Shown in pieces: positions 1-6,623 of a stretch of 8,276 nt of DNA. The stretch's first letter is position 1, and each line of letters opens with the position of its first letter. Below the pieces are notes generated by a model. That model had not been told where the DNA came from and ran no database searches. It saw nothing but the letters and a program-made list of their open reading frames with translations. Origin of the DNA: an uncultured Blautia sp. (GTDB lineage Bacteria > Bacillota > Clostridia > Lachnospirales > Lachnospiraceae). Position numbers and translations under genes: made by a program. The stretch lies in contig CAKRPO010000073.1 in NCBI GenBank assembly GCA_934378195.1, positions 1-8,276 on the forward strand, read 5' to 3'.

Positions 1-72
1 TCGCCAAGAGGATTTGAACCTCCGACCCCTCGCTTAGGAGGCGAGTGCTCTATCCAGCTGAGCTATGACGAC
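1..72 (-). tRNA. tRNA-Arg (anticodon CCT), 3' end cut by window edge
   Basis: Read on the minus strand, the sequence folds as a full cloverleaf. The acceptor 5' strand GTCGTCA begins at 72. The D arm is GCTC/GAGC, and the anticodon stem CTCGC/GCGAG closes a 7-nt loop CTCCTAA with anticodon CCT at 38-36. The variable loop has 5 nt. The T arm is GGAGG/CCTCT around TTCAAAT. The 3' acceptor strand TGGCGA pairs with the 5' strand, but its last paired base and the discriminator lie beyond position 1. The tRNA reads AGG codons, which are common enough in low-GC Bacillota to need their own tRNA. Whether CCA is encoded cannot be seen. Confidence 0.95.
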
Positions 73-78
73 ACATTT

Positions 79-110
79 ATGTGGACTGATACATAAGTAC
101 CAGTCCACAT
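79..110 (-). repeat. Perfect 10-bp inverted repeat (hairpin) just upstream of tRNA-Arg
   Basis: ATGTGGACTG (79-88) and CAGTCCACAT (101-110) are exact reverse complements separated by 12 nt. On the minus strand the hairpin lies between the putative tRNA promoter and the tRNA 5' end, so it would be in the transcribed leader of the precursor. It is not followed by a T-run on either strand, so it is a poor intrinsic terminator. It may be a leader processing structure or a protein site. The repeat is seen directly; its role is unknown. Confidence 0.6.
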
Positions 111-113
111 AGA

Positions 114-142
114 ATTGTACTATATCTGTTCAAAAAAAACAA
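114..142 (-). promoter_or_regulatory. Candidate promoter for tRNA-Arg
   Basis: On the minus strand, TTGTTT (142-137), a 17-bp spacer and TACAAT (119-114) form a sigma-A-like promoter. It would start transcription near 107, about 35 nt before the tRNA 5' end. The -35 lies in the T-run that would end the upstream cyclase gene. This is a match by eye with one mismatch in the -10 and two in the -35. Confidence 0.4.
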
Positions 143-173
143 GACTTTATTGTGACTGCGGTTTACAGGTCTT
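132..173 (-). terminator. Candidate terminator of the diguanylate cyclase gene
   Basis: On the minus strand AAGAC (173-169) can pair with GTCTT (145-141), with a G and then eight T residues at 139-132. The stem is short and its loop is long (23 nt, with a possible small inner CTG/CAG stem), and its 5' arm overlaps the last codons of the gene. The U-tract is convincing and the stem is weak, so some read-through into the tRNA is possible. Confidence 0.4.
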
Positions 174-2175
174 CCGGTCGCCGAATGGATTTTCTTCGAT
201 GCTTCTTTGCTTCATACAGATCCTGATCGGCGAGTGCGATGATTGCCTGTGTATCGGTATCCGGTGCCGGATGGAATTCTGCGATTCCAAGAGAAATTTC
301 TACAAGAAACGGCTTATCAGATCCGGCGTTGAAGACGGTACAGGCATCTTTGACGCGTTTGCGGAAAGCATTTTGGAAATTTTCTTCTTCACAGTCGAGA
401 AGAATCAGGAATTCATCACCGCCCACACGAGCCAGGGTATCCTGACTGCGCAGACAGCCTCCAAGAATTTTTGCAACACTCTGCAAGGCAAAATTGCCTG
501 CCGGATGTCCCCAGGTATCATTAATTTCTTTCAAATGATCCAGATCTCCACAGATAATATAAGCGCGCTGATTTGTTCCCTCTTTACAGAATTTTTTGAT
601 CTGTTCTGTAAATCCTCTCAGATTCAGAAGACCAGTTAGTTCATCATATTTGGAAATAAAGCCAAGTACGCGGTTACGTTCACGAATCAGTTCCATATCC
701 CTGGACATTTCCTGACGTCGGTGGGCTTCTGCCTTGCTGATTTCCAGATAATGCAGAGAAAGACCAATCTGCAGACTGATTACATAAAAGAATGGAAATT
801 CTTCCTGGTGTATATCGCAGGCCAGCAGACCATATTGTTTTTCACCGGAAAAAAGCAGAAATACCATAAACTGATGACGGTCATTGTCACTCATTAACTG
901 ACAGATACCGGTTTTGTCGGTTACTGGCTGGCGGTCATAAAGGTGGAATGCTTCTACTTCTTCATTTTGATAATAGGCTGCAAGACGGAGAGTATTTGGA
1001 CAGACCCATTCCTCGTCCGGATGATAGACAATTGGCTCATCCAGAAGAAACAGATAGGTACATTTCGTTCGCAGTTCCCGCATATTTTCCATCACTTCCA
1101 GGAGAAAAGCATGTTCATCTTCCATACAGTCATTCAGGCTTCTGGCCAGAGAAGGAATGAACCAGGACTTTCGCTGAAAACTGATCAGTTCCAGTTTCAT
1201 GTTGGTGATCGTACGATTAAGCTTGTGAATCTGTTCGGTGAGATTCACAGGAGTATTATGAATTTCAGGAAGCTGTTCCTGACAGCCACAGGATTCTCTG
1301 ACACAAAGAGAAACAGGAACTCTTCGAGAGCAGACTTCCTTGCCGTCCAGTTTATTCACGAGATCATATACAGCCATTTTTCCCATAAGAACGCCATCCT
1401 GCTGAATGGTTGTGAGTGGCGGTTCCATGCCAGAGGCACGCTCACAGTCATCAAATCCGGTGATCAGGATATCTTTTCCGACTTTGAGACCTCGTTTTTC
1501 ACATACACGATATCCGGCAAAAGCCATTTCATCATTAGCAAATACAATGGCATCTGCATCTGGATTATCATCAAGTAATTTTTCAATCTGTTTATCTACA
1601 AATTCAGAATAATCTCCCTGTGCGATCATCTGAGATGTGACGGGAAGCTGATATTTGTTCATCATGGCCAGATAAGTGGCTTTGCGTTCCTTGGCATCGG
1701 TATTCTGTGCAGGACCGGACACAAAAAGTATCTTTTTACAGTGATGTTCCAGAATCAGGTGTTCCATGATCAGCTGAATTCCCTGTCGGTTGTCACAGAT
1801 CAGAGAATGGCAGTTATGGGCATGAACGATTTCTGTCAGGAATACCGTTGGAATGGAATTGAATTTCAGGGCAAATTTTTCGGCAGTCTCATTTTTTAAT
1901 TGAAGGCCCAGTGTTCCGTAGTTAATGATCAATCCATCAAGGCCACCCATAAGGCTGTAATCATGGATGGTATTGAACTGGTAATCAAAAGAGTTTTTGT
2001 GATTTCCGCCAAGCATATCTTCAAAGAAATCTTTAGTCCGTGTGCCAAGGAAAAAACAGACATTTATATTCAGTTCTTCTGCAGCTTGCACAATGCCGCC
2101 GATATGTTCTTTGGGAAAATAAGTATGTACGCCACCAATAAGGATCCCAATGTTGTATCGTTTGTGTTTGTTCAT
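163..2175 (-). CDS. LacI/GalR-type ligand-binding domain fused to diguanylate cyclase (GGDEF)
   Basis: This 670-residue protein is predicted to be a cytoplasmic sensor that makes cyclic di-GMP from two GTP. Residues about 7-295 resemble the type I periplasmic-binding fold of LacI/GalR regulators, including the typical stretch GFDD...EPPLTTIQQD at 240-260. There is no helix-turn-helix before it, no signal peptide and no membrane segment. ESCGC (about 294-298) ends this domain. Residues 310-335 and 478-508 look helical or coiled-coil, flanking a middle region of about 340-475 that may be a GAF-like domain (inference). The GGDEF domain covers about 505-665: DELTGLLNLRGF at 511, metal-site D544, GGDEF at 585-589, and an inhibitory RxxD site (R576-D579) exactly five residues before GGDEF. 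All key residues are present, so an active, product-inhibited cyclase is expected. The ATG start follows GGAGG (2187-2183) by 7 nt. The ligand, probably a sugar, is unknown. Confidence 0.9.
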   Translation of the reverse strand: MNKHKRYNIGILIGGVHTYFPKEHIGGIVQAAEELNINVCFFLGTRTKDFFEDMLGGNHKNSFDYQFNTIHDYSLMGGLDGLIINYGTLGLQLKNETAEKFALKFNSIPTVFLTEIVHAHNCHSLICDNRQGIQLIMEHLILEHHCKKILFVSGPAQNTDAKERKATYLAMMNKYQLPVTSQMIAQGDYSEFVDKQIEKLLDDNPDADAIVFANDEMAFAGYRVCEKRGLKVGKDILITGFDDCERASGMEPPLTTIQQDGVLMGKMAVYDLVNKLDGKEVCSRRVPVSLCVRESCGCQEQLPEIHNTPVNLTEQIHKLNRTITNMKLELISFQRKSWFIPSLARSLNDCMEDEHAFLLEVMENMRELRTKCTYLFLLDEPIVYHPDEEWVCPNTLRLAAYYQNEEVEAFHLYDRQPVTDKTGICQLMSDNDRHQFMVFLLFSGEKQYGLLACDIHQEEFPFFYVISLQIGLSLHYLEISKAEAHRRQEMSRDMELIRERNRVLGFISKYDELTGLLNLRGFTEQIKKFCKEGTNQRAYIICGDLDHLKEINDTWGHPAGNFALQSVAKILGGCLRSQDTLARVGGDEFLILLDCEEENFQNAFRKRVKDACTVFNAGSDKPFLVEISLGIAEFHPAPDTDTQAIIALADQDLYEAKKHRRKSIRRPEDL

Positions 2176-2203
2176 GTTAAGTCCTCCATGAGTAAGTTAA
2201 ATG

Positions 2204-2232
2204 AACATTGTTTTGTATATTATATCAATGTT
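2204..2232. repeat. 7-bp inverted repeat around the -10 box of the cyclase promoter
   Basis: AACATTG (2204-2210) and CAATGTT (2226-2232) are exact reverse complements with a 15-bp spacer, and the -10 box of the minus-strand promoter lies between them. The position suits an operator for a dimeric repressor, but arms this short can arise by chance in AT-rich DNA. Confidence 0.35.
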
Positions 2233-2247
2233 ATGTGGTAATTGCAA
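2219..2247 (-). promoter_or_regulatory. Sigma-A promoter of the diguanylate cyclase gene
   Basis: On the minus strand, TTGCAA (2247-2242), a 17-bp spacer and a consensus TATAAT (2224-2219) make a near-ideal vegetative promoter. Transcription would start near 2212, giving a leader of about 37 nt that contains the ribosome binding site. This is the best promoter match in the window. Confidence 0.7.
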
Positions 2248-2390
2248 AACTTAAATTGTGAAATATAGACAAATACAGGCTGAGAATTTATTTTCAAGAA
2301 ATAAAAAGTAATAATTGTGCAAAATAACTAAAAAAATAGAATAGTAATTATAAAAAGCCAACGAAATATCGAAAAAATTGTAAAAAAAAA

Positions 2391-2400
2391 GACATATGTC
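2391..2400. repeat. 10-bp perfect palindrome upstream of the udp promoter
   Basis: GACATATGTC is fully self-complementary and ends two bases before the candidate -35 box of udp. That position suits an activator or repressor site. It is short and no regulator is known from the sequence, so a functional role is speculative. Confidence 0.35.
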
Positions 2401-2402
2401 CT

Positions 2403-2430
2403 ATGAAAAAGGATCAAAGTCTCTTATACT
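2403..2430 (+). promoter_or_regulatory. Candidate promoter of the udp-cdd-deoB operon
   Basis: ATGAAA (2403-2408), a 16-bp spacer and TATACT (2425-2430) resemble a sigma-A promoter with a weak -35 box. Transcription would start near 2437 and give a leader of about 107 nt. A weak -35 next to a palindrome would fit an activator-dependent or repressed catabolic operon (inference). Confidence 0.4.
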
Positions 2431-2543
2431 TGTTTATAGGAAATTACTATCTAAGTGGAATTGAACAGTGGATGGTACAGCAGACAAAGGTGGAAGGAAT
2501 TTCATACGATAAGGGACAGAGCTAAAGAAAGAGAGGGATCAGG

Positions 2544-3323
2544 ATGAAAAATTATTCAGAAGATGCAAGCAAACAGTATCATATACAGGTTGGAAAAGGA
2601 GAAGTCGGACGTTATGTGATCTTACCGGGAGATCCGAAACGCTGCAAAAAGATTGCACAGTATTTTGATGATCCGGTTTTTGTTGCAGATAACAGAGAAT
2701 ATGTGACTTATACAGGAACTCTCGATGGAGTAAAGGTAAGTGTAACTTCGACAGGAATTGGCGGACCATCTGCCTCTATTGCAATGGAAGAGCTTTATCG
2801 CTGCGGAGCAGATACATTTGTTCGCATTGGAACCTGTGGTGGAATGCAGACAGAAGTAAAGAGCGGGGATGTTGTCATTGCAACAGGTGCGATCCGTATG
2901 GAAGGCACCAGCAAAGAGTATGCACCGATTGAATTTCCGGCAGTGGCAAATCTGGAGGTGCTCAATGCTCTTGTGGAAGGTGCACGAAAAGAGGGCTGTG
3001 AATTCCATACAGGTGTCGTTCAGAGTAAGGATTCTTTTTATGGGCAGCATGAACCAGAGGTAAAGCCGGTCAGCTATGAACTGATGAATAAGTGGGAAGC
3101 ATGGAAACGAATGGGATGTCTTGCGTCAGAGATGGAGTCGGCAGCATTGTTTATTGTGGGCAGTTATCTGAGAGTACGTGTTGGGGCATGTTTCCTGGTT
3201 CTTGCCAATCAGGAGAGAGAAAAACTCGGTCTGGAAAATCCTGTTGTGCATGATACAGATAAAGCAGTCCAGGTAGCAGTACAGGCAATCCGTGAACTGA
3301 TTCAGAGGGATCAGAGAAAATGA
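2544..3323 (+). CDS. udp: Uridine phosphorylase
   Basis: This 259-residue cytoplasmic enzyme splits uridine with phosphate into uracil and ribose-1-phosphate. It resembles E. coli Udp (about 253 residues) over its whole length. Family motifs are the phosphate-binding PGDPKR (G29, D30, R33), R51 in [19 protein letters not shown] (68-84), the RIGT signature with R94 and T97, and the ribose-binding SEMESA with M197 and E198. The ATG start follows GAGGG (2533-2537) by 6 nt. It is first in an operon with cdd, which supplies uridine, and deoB, which uses ribose-1-phosphate. The uracil-binding region reads FYGQHEPE (165-172) and NQER (222-225), so the arginines used by E. coli Udp (R168, R223) seem to be absent while Gln is kept. 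Specificity could therefore differ, but a uridine-type nucleoside phosphorylase is the clear call. Confidence 0.93.
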   Translation: MKNYSEDASKQYHIQVGKGEVGRYVILPGDPKRCKKIAQYFDDPVFVADNREYVTYTGTLDGVKVSVTSTGIGGPSASIAMEELYRCGADTFVRIGTCGGMQTEVKSGDVVIATGAIRMEGTSKEYAPIEFPAVANLEVLNALVEGARKEGCEFHTGVVQSKDSFYGQHEPEVKPVSYELMNKWEAWKRMGCLASEMESAALFIVGSYLRVRVGACFLVLANQEREKLGLENPVVHDTDKAVQVAVQAIRELIQRDQRK

Positions 3324-3388
3324 GATGTAGTTGTATGAAAAAGCAACTGTAGAGGCATTCTTGAAAACTTGGAAAGGCAGGCAGAATC

Positions 3389-3808
3389 ATGGACAAAAAA
3401 CAGATTGAAGAAATGATTGATCTGGCAATAAAACAGATGGATTATTCGTATGTGCCATATTCACATTTTCATGTAGGAGCGGCACTTCTGGCAAAGAATG
3501 GCACCTGTTATACAGGCTGCAATATAGAAAATGCCGCTTATACACCAACAAACTGTGCTGAGAGAACTGCTTTTTTTAAAGCGGTCAGTGAAGGTGTAAA
3601 GGAATTTGAGGCAATCTGTATTGTCGGTGGCAAGGAGGGAGTCCTGACCGGGTATACAGCACCGTGTGGCGTATGCAGACAGGTTATGATGGAGTTCTGT
3701 GATCCGGAAACATTTCAGGTCATTCTGGCAGTCAGCAAAGATAAATATGATGTTTTTACTTTAAAGGAACTTTTTCCACTTGGATTTGGACCAGCGGATC
3801 TGGCGTAA
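3389..3808 (+). CDS. cdd: Cytidine deaminase, homotetrameric type
   Basis: This enzyme of 139 residues hydrolytically deaminates cytidine and deoxycytidine to uridine and deoxyuridine in the cytoplasm. The length fits the short Bacillus-type Cdd, which works as a tetramer with one zinc per subunit. The zinc ligands are C56 in NCAERTA and C93 and C96 in PCGVCRQ, with E58 as the proton shuttle. YVPYSHFHVGAAL (21-33) and the substrate-binding GCNIENAAY (43-51) are present, and the C-terminal FGPADL is typical. The gene starts 65 bp after udp, with a modest Shine-Dalgarno sequence (AAAGG at 3373-3377, AGG at 3379-3381), and is followed by deoB. Its product uridine is the substrate of the upstream gene's enzyme, so cytidine and uridine enter one degradation route. 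Confidence 0.96.
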   Translation: MDKKQIEEMIDLAIKQMDYSYVPYSHFHVGAALLAKNGTCYTGCNIENAAYTPTNCAERTAFFKAVSEGVKEFEAICIVGGKEGVLTGYTAPCGVCRQVMMEFCDPETFQVILAVSKDKYDVFTLKELFPLGFGPADLA

Positions 3809-3841
3809 TTTAAACGGTATTCGCCTGATGAAAGCAGGCAG

Positions 3842-3848
3842 AAAGGAG
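3842..3848 (+). promoter_or_regulatory. Ribosome binding site that fixes the deoB start
   Basis: AAAGGAG ends 5 nt before the ATG at 3854. An in-frame GTG at 3848 overlaps this site and cannot be the main start. A small hairpin, GCCTG (3823-3827) with CAGGC (3835-3839), lies just upstream in the cdd-deoB gap. Confidence 0.8.
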
Positions 3849-3853
3849 TGCTT

Positions 3854-5044
3854 ATGGAAACGTATAAGAGAGTATTTGTGATCGTTCTGGATTCACTTGG
3901 AATCGGTGCAATGCCGGATTCTGAGAAATTTGGTGACAAAGGTGTGGATACATTTGGACATATCCTGGATAGAATGGGTACTTTGGATATCCCAAATCTT
4001 CAGAAACTTGGAATGCTGAATCTGCATAAAGGCGGCACGATGGAAGGTGTAGAGAAACCAATCGGCCGTTACATGCGAATCGGTGAGACCAGTAATGGAA
4101 AAGATACGATGACCGGTCATTGGGAAATGATGGGAATTTATACGCAGAAACCGTTTATTACTTTTACAGAGACAGGATTTCCAAAGGAACTGATCGAGGA
4201 ACTGGAGAAGAGATGCGGCAAGCGTGTGATTGGTAATAAGAGTGCCAGTGGTACAGAAATTATTGAAGAACTTGGGGAAGAAGAAATCAATACAGGTGCT
4301 ATGATCGTTTATACTTCTGCAGATTCTGTACTGCAGATATGTGGAAATGAAGAGACGTTTGATCTTGCCAATCTGTATCGCTGCTGTGAAATTGCCAGGG
4401 AACTGACCATGAGAGATGAGTGGAGGGTCGGCAGAGTCATTGCACGACCATATGTTGGAAAGAAAAAGGGCGAGTTTAAAAGAACCAGCAATCGCCATGA
4501 TTATGCATTGAAACCGACTGGAAGAACTGCTTTAAATGCGTTAAAGGATGCAGGTTTTGATGTGATCGGTGTCGGTAAGATTAATGATATTTTCTGTGGA
4601 GAGGGAATCACACAGACATATCATTCTGACAGCTCTGTGCATGGCATGCAGCAGACAATTGAGATATGTAAAGAAGATTTTCATGGTCTTTGTTTTGTAA
4701 ATCTGGTGGATTTTGATGCACTGTGGGGACACAGAAGAAATCCGGAAGGATATGGACATGAAATTGAAAAGTTTGATAAGGGTCTTGGAACTCTCCTGAA
4801 TGAGTTAAGAGAAGATGACCTTTTGATTCTGACAGCAGATCATGGAAATGACCCAACCTATACCGGAACCGATCATACAAGAGAGTATGTACCGTTTCTT
4901 GCATATTCCAAAAAGATGAAAGAGACTGGAGCAATCGAAAATCAGGACACATTTGCGGTGATCGGTGCATCGATTGCAGAAAACTTTGGAGTAGAAATGC
5001 CGAAAGATACGATTGGAAAATCAATTTTAAAAGATCTCAGGTAA
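3854..5044 (+). CDS. deoB: Phosphopentomutase
   Basis: DeoB interconverts ribose-1-phosphate and ribose-5-phosphate, and the deoxy forms, in the cytoplasm. It belongs to the alkaline phosphatase superfamily and uses two manganese ions. The 396 residues match the usual length. Metal ligands by comparison with Bacillus cereus DeoB are D13 (VLDSLGIG), D288 and H293 (DFDALWGH), D329 and H330 (TADHGND) and H341 (TDHTRE). The phosphorylated threonine is T85 in [10 protein letters not shown], and D157 corresponds to the substrate-site aspartate. The start is taken at 3854 because AAAGGAG lies 5 nt upstream; an in-frame GTG at 3848 would overlap that site. It is the last gene of the operon and carries ribose-1-phosphate from Udp into central metabolism. 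A strong hairpin follows 38 bp downstream. Confidence 0.96.
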   Translation: METYKRVFVIVLDSLGIGAMPDSEKFGDKGVDTFGHILDRMGTLDIPNLQKLGMLNLHKGGTMEGVEKPIGRYMRIGETSNGKDTMTGHWEMMGIYTQKPFITFTETGFPKELIEELEKRCGKRVIGNKSASGTEIIEELGEEEINTGAMIVYTSADSVLQICGNEETFDLANLYRCCEIARELTMRDEWRVGRVIARPYVGKKKGEFKRTSNRHDYALKPTGRTALNALKDAGFDVIGVGKINDIFCGEGITQTYHSDSSVHGMQQTIEICKEDFHGLCFVNLVDFDALWGHRRNPEGYGHEIEKFDKGLGTLLNELREDDLLILTADHGNDPTYTGTDHTREYVPFLAYSKKMKETGAIENQDTFAVIGASIAENFGVEMPKDTIGKSILKDLR

Positions 5045-5082
5045 ATAGGCTGGCGGAGAAAAGAATATGGAGTAGTAGGAAA

Positions 5083-5140
5083 CAGGGATAGAGTTTGTAA
5101 CACTTTTGTGCCGCGTAAAACTCTGTCCCTGCTGTTTTGA
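5083..5140. terminator. Terminator hairpin between convergent deoB and metY
   Basis: Positions 5083-5096 pair with 5118-5131 over 14 bp (CAGGGATAGAGTTT with AAACTCTGTCCCTG, one T-G wobble). The loop is 21 nt and holds a small CAC-TTTT-GTG hairpin. On the plus strand the stem is followed by CTGTTTTG, and on the minus strand by TTTCC, so it may end transcription from both sides. The U-tracts are short, which is compensated by the long stem. Confidence 0.7.
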
Positions 5141-5173
5141 ATTTGGTGTATCTATAGGATGTTCGACCTGAAT

Positions 5174-6454
5174 TTAGATTGCATCCAGAGCCTGTGCGAT
5201 ATCTGCAATCAGGTCTTTTTTGTCTTCCAGACCGCAGGAGATACGGATCAGTCCGGCCGGAATGCCGGCAGCAGCGAGCTGTTCATCATTCATCTGTCTG
5301 TGTGTGGAAGTGGCCGGGTTGAGACAGCAGGTCCTTGCGTCTGCTACATGAGTTTCGATTGCTGCAAGTTTCAGATTCTTCATGAATTTTTCAGCAGCGG
5401 CACGACCACCTTTTAACTCGAAAGAAACAACGCCGCATCCACCGTTCGGCATGTATTTCTTTGCAATTTCATAGTATTTATTGGACGGAAGTGTCGGGTA
5501 ATTTACGAATTCTACTTTGTCATGTCCTTCGAGGAATTCTGCAACTGCCTGTCCGTTTTCTACATGCCTTGGCATACGTACATGGAGAGATTCCAGTCCG
5601 AGATTCAGGATGAATGCACTCTGTGGAGACTGGGCACAGCCAAGGTCACGCATCAGCTGGGAAGTGCATTTGGTGATAAAGGCGCCTTCTTTACCGAATT
5701 TTTCTGCGTAAGTGATACCGTGGTAAGAATCATCCGGGGTACAAAGTCCTGGAAATTTATCTGCGTGAGCCATCCAGTCAAATTTACCTGCATCAATGAT
5801 CGCACCGCCCAGAGCAGCACCATGACCATCCATATATTTGGTTGTAGAATGTGTGACAATATCAGCACCCCATTCGATTGGACGTAAGTTTACCGGTGTT
5901 GGGAAAGTATTGTCCACGATCAGTGGTACACCATGTGTATGTGCCACTTTTGCAAATTTTTCAATATCCAGAACGGTAAGTGCCGGGTTGGCAATTGATT
6001 CGCCAAACATGGCTCGGGTGTTTTCTTTGAAGGCTGCGTTCAGTTCTTCTTCGGAAGCATCAGGATCTACGAATGTCACATCCACTCCCATTTTTCTCAT
6101 GGTTACATCGAGAAGGTTATAGGTACCGCCGTAGATAGAAGAAGAGGCTACCACATGACTTCCGGCTTCACAGATGTTGAAAATAGCAAAAAAGTTTGCA
6201 GCCTGTCCGGAAGAAGTGAGCATGCCTGCAGTACCGCCTTCGAGAGCTGTGATCTTGGCAGCTACATAGTCATTTGTCGGGTTCTGCAGTCTTGAATAGA
6301 AGTAACCGGATGCCTCAAGGTCAAACAGTTTTCCCATATCCTCACTGGTGTCATACTTATATGTAGTAGACTGAATGATCGGAATCTGTCTCGGCTCCCC
6401 ATTCCCTGGGGTGTAGCCCGCCTGTACGCATTTTGTGTTAATAGAATAATCCAT
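5174..6454 (-). CDS. metY: O-acetylhomoserine sulfhydrylase (aminocarboxypropyltransferase)
   Basis: This PLP enzyme makes homocysteine from O-acetylhomoserine and sulfide, a direct-sulfhydrylation step of methionine synthesis in the cytoplasm. It shows the Cys/Met-metabolism fold over its full 426 residues, the normal length for MetY. Numbered from the chosen start, landmarks are YSRLQNPT near 53-60, SSGQAAN (81-87), the cofactor aspartate D181 in IVDNTFPTP, the PLP lysine K206 in HSTTKYMDGHG, and the C-terminal LNPATSTHRQM and LIRISCGLED. I start at the ATG at 6454 because AAAGGTGG lies 8 nt upstream; an in-frame GTG at 6466 sits inside that site. The gene seems to be transcribed alone. Some relatives use methanethiol or act weakly as cysteine synthases, so the exact thiol donor is not proven. 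No frameshift or missing residue is seen. Confidence 0.94.
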   Translation of the reverse strand: MDYSINTKCVQAGYTPGNGEPRQIPIIQSTTYKYDTSEDMGKLFDLEASGYFYSRLQNPTNDYVAAKITALEGGTAGMLTSSGQAANFFAIFNICEAGSHVVASSSIYGGTYNLLDVTMRKMGVDVTFVDPDASEEELNAAFKENTRAMFGESIANPALTVLDIEKFAKVAHTHGVPLIVDNTFPTPVNLRPIEWGADIVTHSTTKYMDGHGAALGGAIIDAGKFDWMAHADKFPGLCTPDDSYHGITYAEKFGKEGAFITKCTSQLMRDLGCAQSPQSAFILNLGLESLHVRMPRHVENGQAVAEFLEGHDKVEFVNYPTLPSNKYYEIAKKYMPNGGCGVVSFELKGGRAAAEKFMKNLKLAAIETHVADARTCCLNPATSTHRQMNDEQLAAAGIPAGLIRISCGLEDKKDLIADIAQALDAI

Positions 6455-6460
6455 GAAATT

Positions 6461-6470
6461 CCCCACCTTT
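6461..6470 (-). promoter_or_regulatory. Ribosome binding site that fixes the metY start
   Basis: On the minus strand AAAGGTGGGG (6470-6461) precedes the ATG at 6454. An upstream in-frame GTG (6466-6464) is part of this same sequence, so a start there would have no ribosome binding site of its own. Confidence 0.75.
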
Positions 6471-6498
6471 ACATAATTTAGTTTGAATATATCTCCAT

Positions 6499-6525
6499 GT
6501 TATACTGTTTTTTGTTACATGTAAA
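6499..6525 (-). promoter_or_regulatory. Candidate metY promoter with palindrome at the -35 region
   Basis: On the minus strand TTTACA (6525-6520), 15 bp and TATAAC (6504-6499) form a promoter with a short spacer; CTTTAC with 16 bp is an alternative. TTACATGTAA (6515-6524) is a perfect 10-bp palindrome that covers most of the -35 box and is a possible operator. The leader would be about 38 nt, too short for a SAM riboswitch or T-box. Confidence 0.4.
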
Positions 6526-6526
6526 G

Positions 6527-6551
6527 AAAAAACACATACTTAATCAGTATG
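6527..6551 (-). terminator. Intrinsic terminator of the araC-family gene
   Basis: On the minus strand CATACT (6551-6546) pairs with AGTATG (6540-6535) around a 5-nt loop. TG and then six T residues (6532-6527) follow. It lies 73 bp after the stop codon of the regulator gene, and its T-run borders the metY -35 box. The stem is only 6 bp and not GC-rich, so efficiency may be moderate. Confidence 0.6.
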
Positions 6552-6623
6552 AGATGATGGAACAGTACAGGGAGCGTGAAAAAATAAAAGGCAGAAAGAA
6601 ACTGATTCTGATCGGCCTGTGAT

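Larger units (their letters stand above)
2248..2543. other. AT-rich divergent intergenic region, leader of udp
   Basis: This non-coding stretch separates the minus-strand cyclase promoter from udp. About 2260-2400 is very AT-rich with A-tracts, as is common upstream of promoters. A second possible plus-strand promoter is TTGTGC (2315-2320), 16 bp, TAGAAT (2337-2342). The part from about 2437 to 2543 would be the transcribed leader of udp; no riboswitch fold or convincing leader gene was recognised in it. Confidence 0.5.

Noticed and set aside
1..150. tRNA-Arg as an integration site of a mobile element
   Set aside because: No integrase, no repeated tRNA 3' end and no other mobile gene is present in the window; the tRNA 3' side is outside it.
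115..639. Plus-strand open frame of 174 codons over the GGDEF coding end
   Set aside because: It is antisense to the GGDEF domain and begins in the tRNA/terminator spacer with no ribosome binding site and no known motif.
943..1578. Plus-strand open frame of 211 codons inside the cyclase gene
   Set aside because: It lies fully antisense to a gene with clear domains and catalytic motifs, has no recognisable ribosome binding site or family features, and its composition follows the opposite strand.
2472..2525. 17-codon open frame in the udp leader (MVQQTKVEGISYDKGQS)
   Set aside because: It has no good ribosome binding site, no runs of regulatory codons, and no attenuator hairpin after it, so a leader peptide is not supported.
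3328..3349. Small AGTTG/CAACT hairpin between udp and cdd as a terminator
   Set aside because: The stem is 5 bp, there is no T-run after it, and the next gene follows within 40 bp in the same pathway.
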